Positions 5,512 to 6,116 of a stretch of 6,116 bases of DNA are shown piece after piece; position 1 is the first letter of the stretch, and each line of letters starts with the position of its first letter. The DNA comes from Bacilli bacterium (GTDB lineage Bacteria > Bacillota_I > Bacilli_A > RF39 > UBA660), in NCBI GenBank assembly GCA_028708005.1, contig JAQVZV010000047.1, positions 1-6,116 on the forward strand. The letters run 5' to 3'. The notes beneath the pieces are model-generated. The model saw nothing but the letters and a program-made list of their open reading frames with translations, was not told where the DNA came from and searched no databases. The position numbers and the translations under genes were made by a program.

Positions 5512-6116
5512 ATGAAAATTGCTATTTTAGGGACAGGTGCTTATGGTTTATCACTAGCACTTATGGCTGATCAAAATGATAATCAAATAATGATGTGGAC
5601 TAAATTTAAAGATGAGAAAGATCTTTTAGTTATGAATTATGGTAATCCTAAATTACTGCCTAATGTTATTATGCCTAGTAATATAGGATATACAACTGAT
5701 ATGAAAGAATGTGTTGAGGGTAGTGATATTATTCTTATAATGGTTCCTGCAGGTGCTGTAGATGATGTTAGTAAAGAATTACAGAAGTATTATCAAGAAC
5801 AATACATTTGTATAGGATCTAAAGGGATTGAGCAAGATACTTGTTTATTTGTAGAAGATGTTGTAAGAAAACATATAAAAACAAAAAAACTAGCTGTTAT
5901 TTCTGGCCCTTCTTTTGCAGTTGATATAGCTAGTTATGTACCGATAGGATTAACATTAGCCAGTGAGGATAAACAGACTTTAAAGGTGATAAAACAAGCA
6001 CTTGAAAATGAGCATTTAAAAATAAGAACTTGTGATGATGTTGTTGGTGTTGAAGTATGTGGCTCAATAAAGAATATTATTGCGATTGCTTGCGGTATTA
6101 TCGATGGTATGGGGTT
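5512..6116 (+). CDS. gpsA: NAD(P)H-dependent glycerol-3-phosphate dehydrogenase GpsA (5' part, cut by window end)
   Basis: GpsA reduces dihydroxyacetone phosphate to sn-glycerol-3-phosphate, the backbone for membrane phospholipids. The window holds 201 complete codons plus two bases with no stop; the family is about 330 aa, so the C-terminal helical domain is mostly missing because of the window edge. The N-terminal Rossmann fold begins MKIAILGTGAYG with the GxGxxG dinucleotide motif at G7-G12. Further family motifs are PNVIMP (50-55), DIILIMVPA (72-80), GSKGIE (102-107, K104), the SGPSFA signature (131-136), and VGVEVCGSIKNIIAIACG (178-195) carrying the catalytic lysine K187. The start is supported by AGGAGG (5499-5504) seven bases before the ATG. 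The gene follows the HD-domain terminator and has its own promoter (5443-5471) overlapping a palindrome. Confidence 0.95.
   Translation, partial: MKIAILGTGAYGLSLALMADQNDNQIMMWTKFKDEKDLLVMNYGNPKLLPNVIMPSNIGYTTDMKECVEGSDIILIMVPAGAVDDVSKELQKYYQEQYICIGSKGIEQDTCLFVEDVVRKHIKTKKLAVISGPSFAVDIASYVPIGLTLASEDKQTLKVIKQALENEHLKIRTCDDVVGVEVCGSIKNIIAIACGIIDGMG

Noticed and set aside
1..6116. Reassignment of TGA to tryptophan, as in Mycoplasma
   Set aside because: The genes run full family length without in-frame TGA and the Trp codons I located are TGG. The lack of TGA stops among six genes is too small a sample to mean more than AT-rich codon use.
5512..6116. gpsA as a truncated pseudogene
   Set aside because: The frame is intact and all N-terminal and catalytic motifs are present; it is simply cut by the window end.

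Overview
The window is strongly AT-rich bacterial DNA with short intergenic gaps, clear Shine-Dalgarno sequences (GGAGG, AGGAAGG and AGGGGGG types), sigma-A-type promoters and short hairpin terminators. This fits a low-GC Firmicutes/Bacilli-like genome, possibly one of the uncultured gut lineages near the Mollicutes; the lineage is inference. All Trp codons I could locate are TGG and every complete gene ends in TAA or TAG, so the Mycoplasma code (TGA = Trp) is not supported. I see no mobile element, CRISPR array, tRNA, rRNA or phage gene.

Layout: (1) 18-239 (+), a small hydrophilic protein of unknown function, ending at a strong bidirectional hairpin terminator (253-283). (2) 290-3564 (-), a three-gene one-carbon/thymidylate operon transcribed right to left: glyA, then folD (overlapping glyA by one base, TAATG), then a ThyX-family gene 24 bases further on. 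GlyA makes 5,10-methylene-THF, FolD interconverts methylene- and 10-formyl-THF, and a ThyX-type enzyme would use methylene-THF to make dTMP. (3) 3565-3732, a compact divergent promoter region: an extended -10 promoter reading left for glyA and a near-consensus TTTACA-17-TATAAT promoter reading right. (4) 3733-4593 (+), a sigma-70 family factor built like a primary sigma without region 1.1, but changed at key -10 and -35 recognition positions. (5) 4730-5368 (+), an HD-domain putative phosphohydrolase with its own extended -10 and terminator. (6) 5512-6116 (+), the first 201 codons of gpsA (glycerol-3-phosphate dehydrogenase), cut by the window edge; its promoter lies over a perfect 18-bp palindrome that could be an operator.

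Most of the window is ordinary housekeeping sequence. The item most worth attention is the ThyX-family protein. It appears to be two fused, diverged ThyX domains: the N-terminal one keeps the Ser/Arg/Tyr end of the flavin-binding signature and the C-terminal one keeps the RHR end, so neither has a full motif. Second is the sigma factor with altered promoter-reading residues. Two start codons (glyA and the HD gene) are better placed downstream of the longest open frame. No stretch over 300 bases lacks a gene; the largest gaps (3565-3732 and 5369-5511) hold promoters, a terminator and a palindrome.
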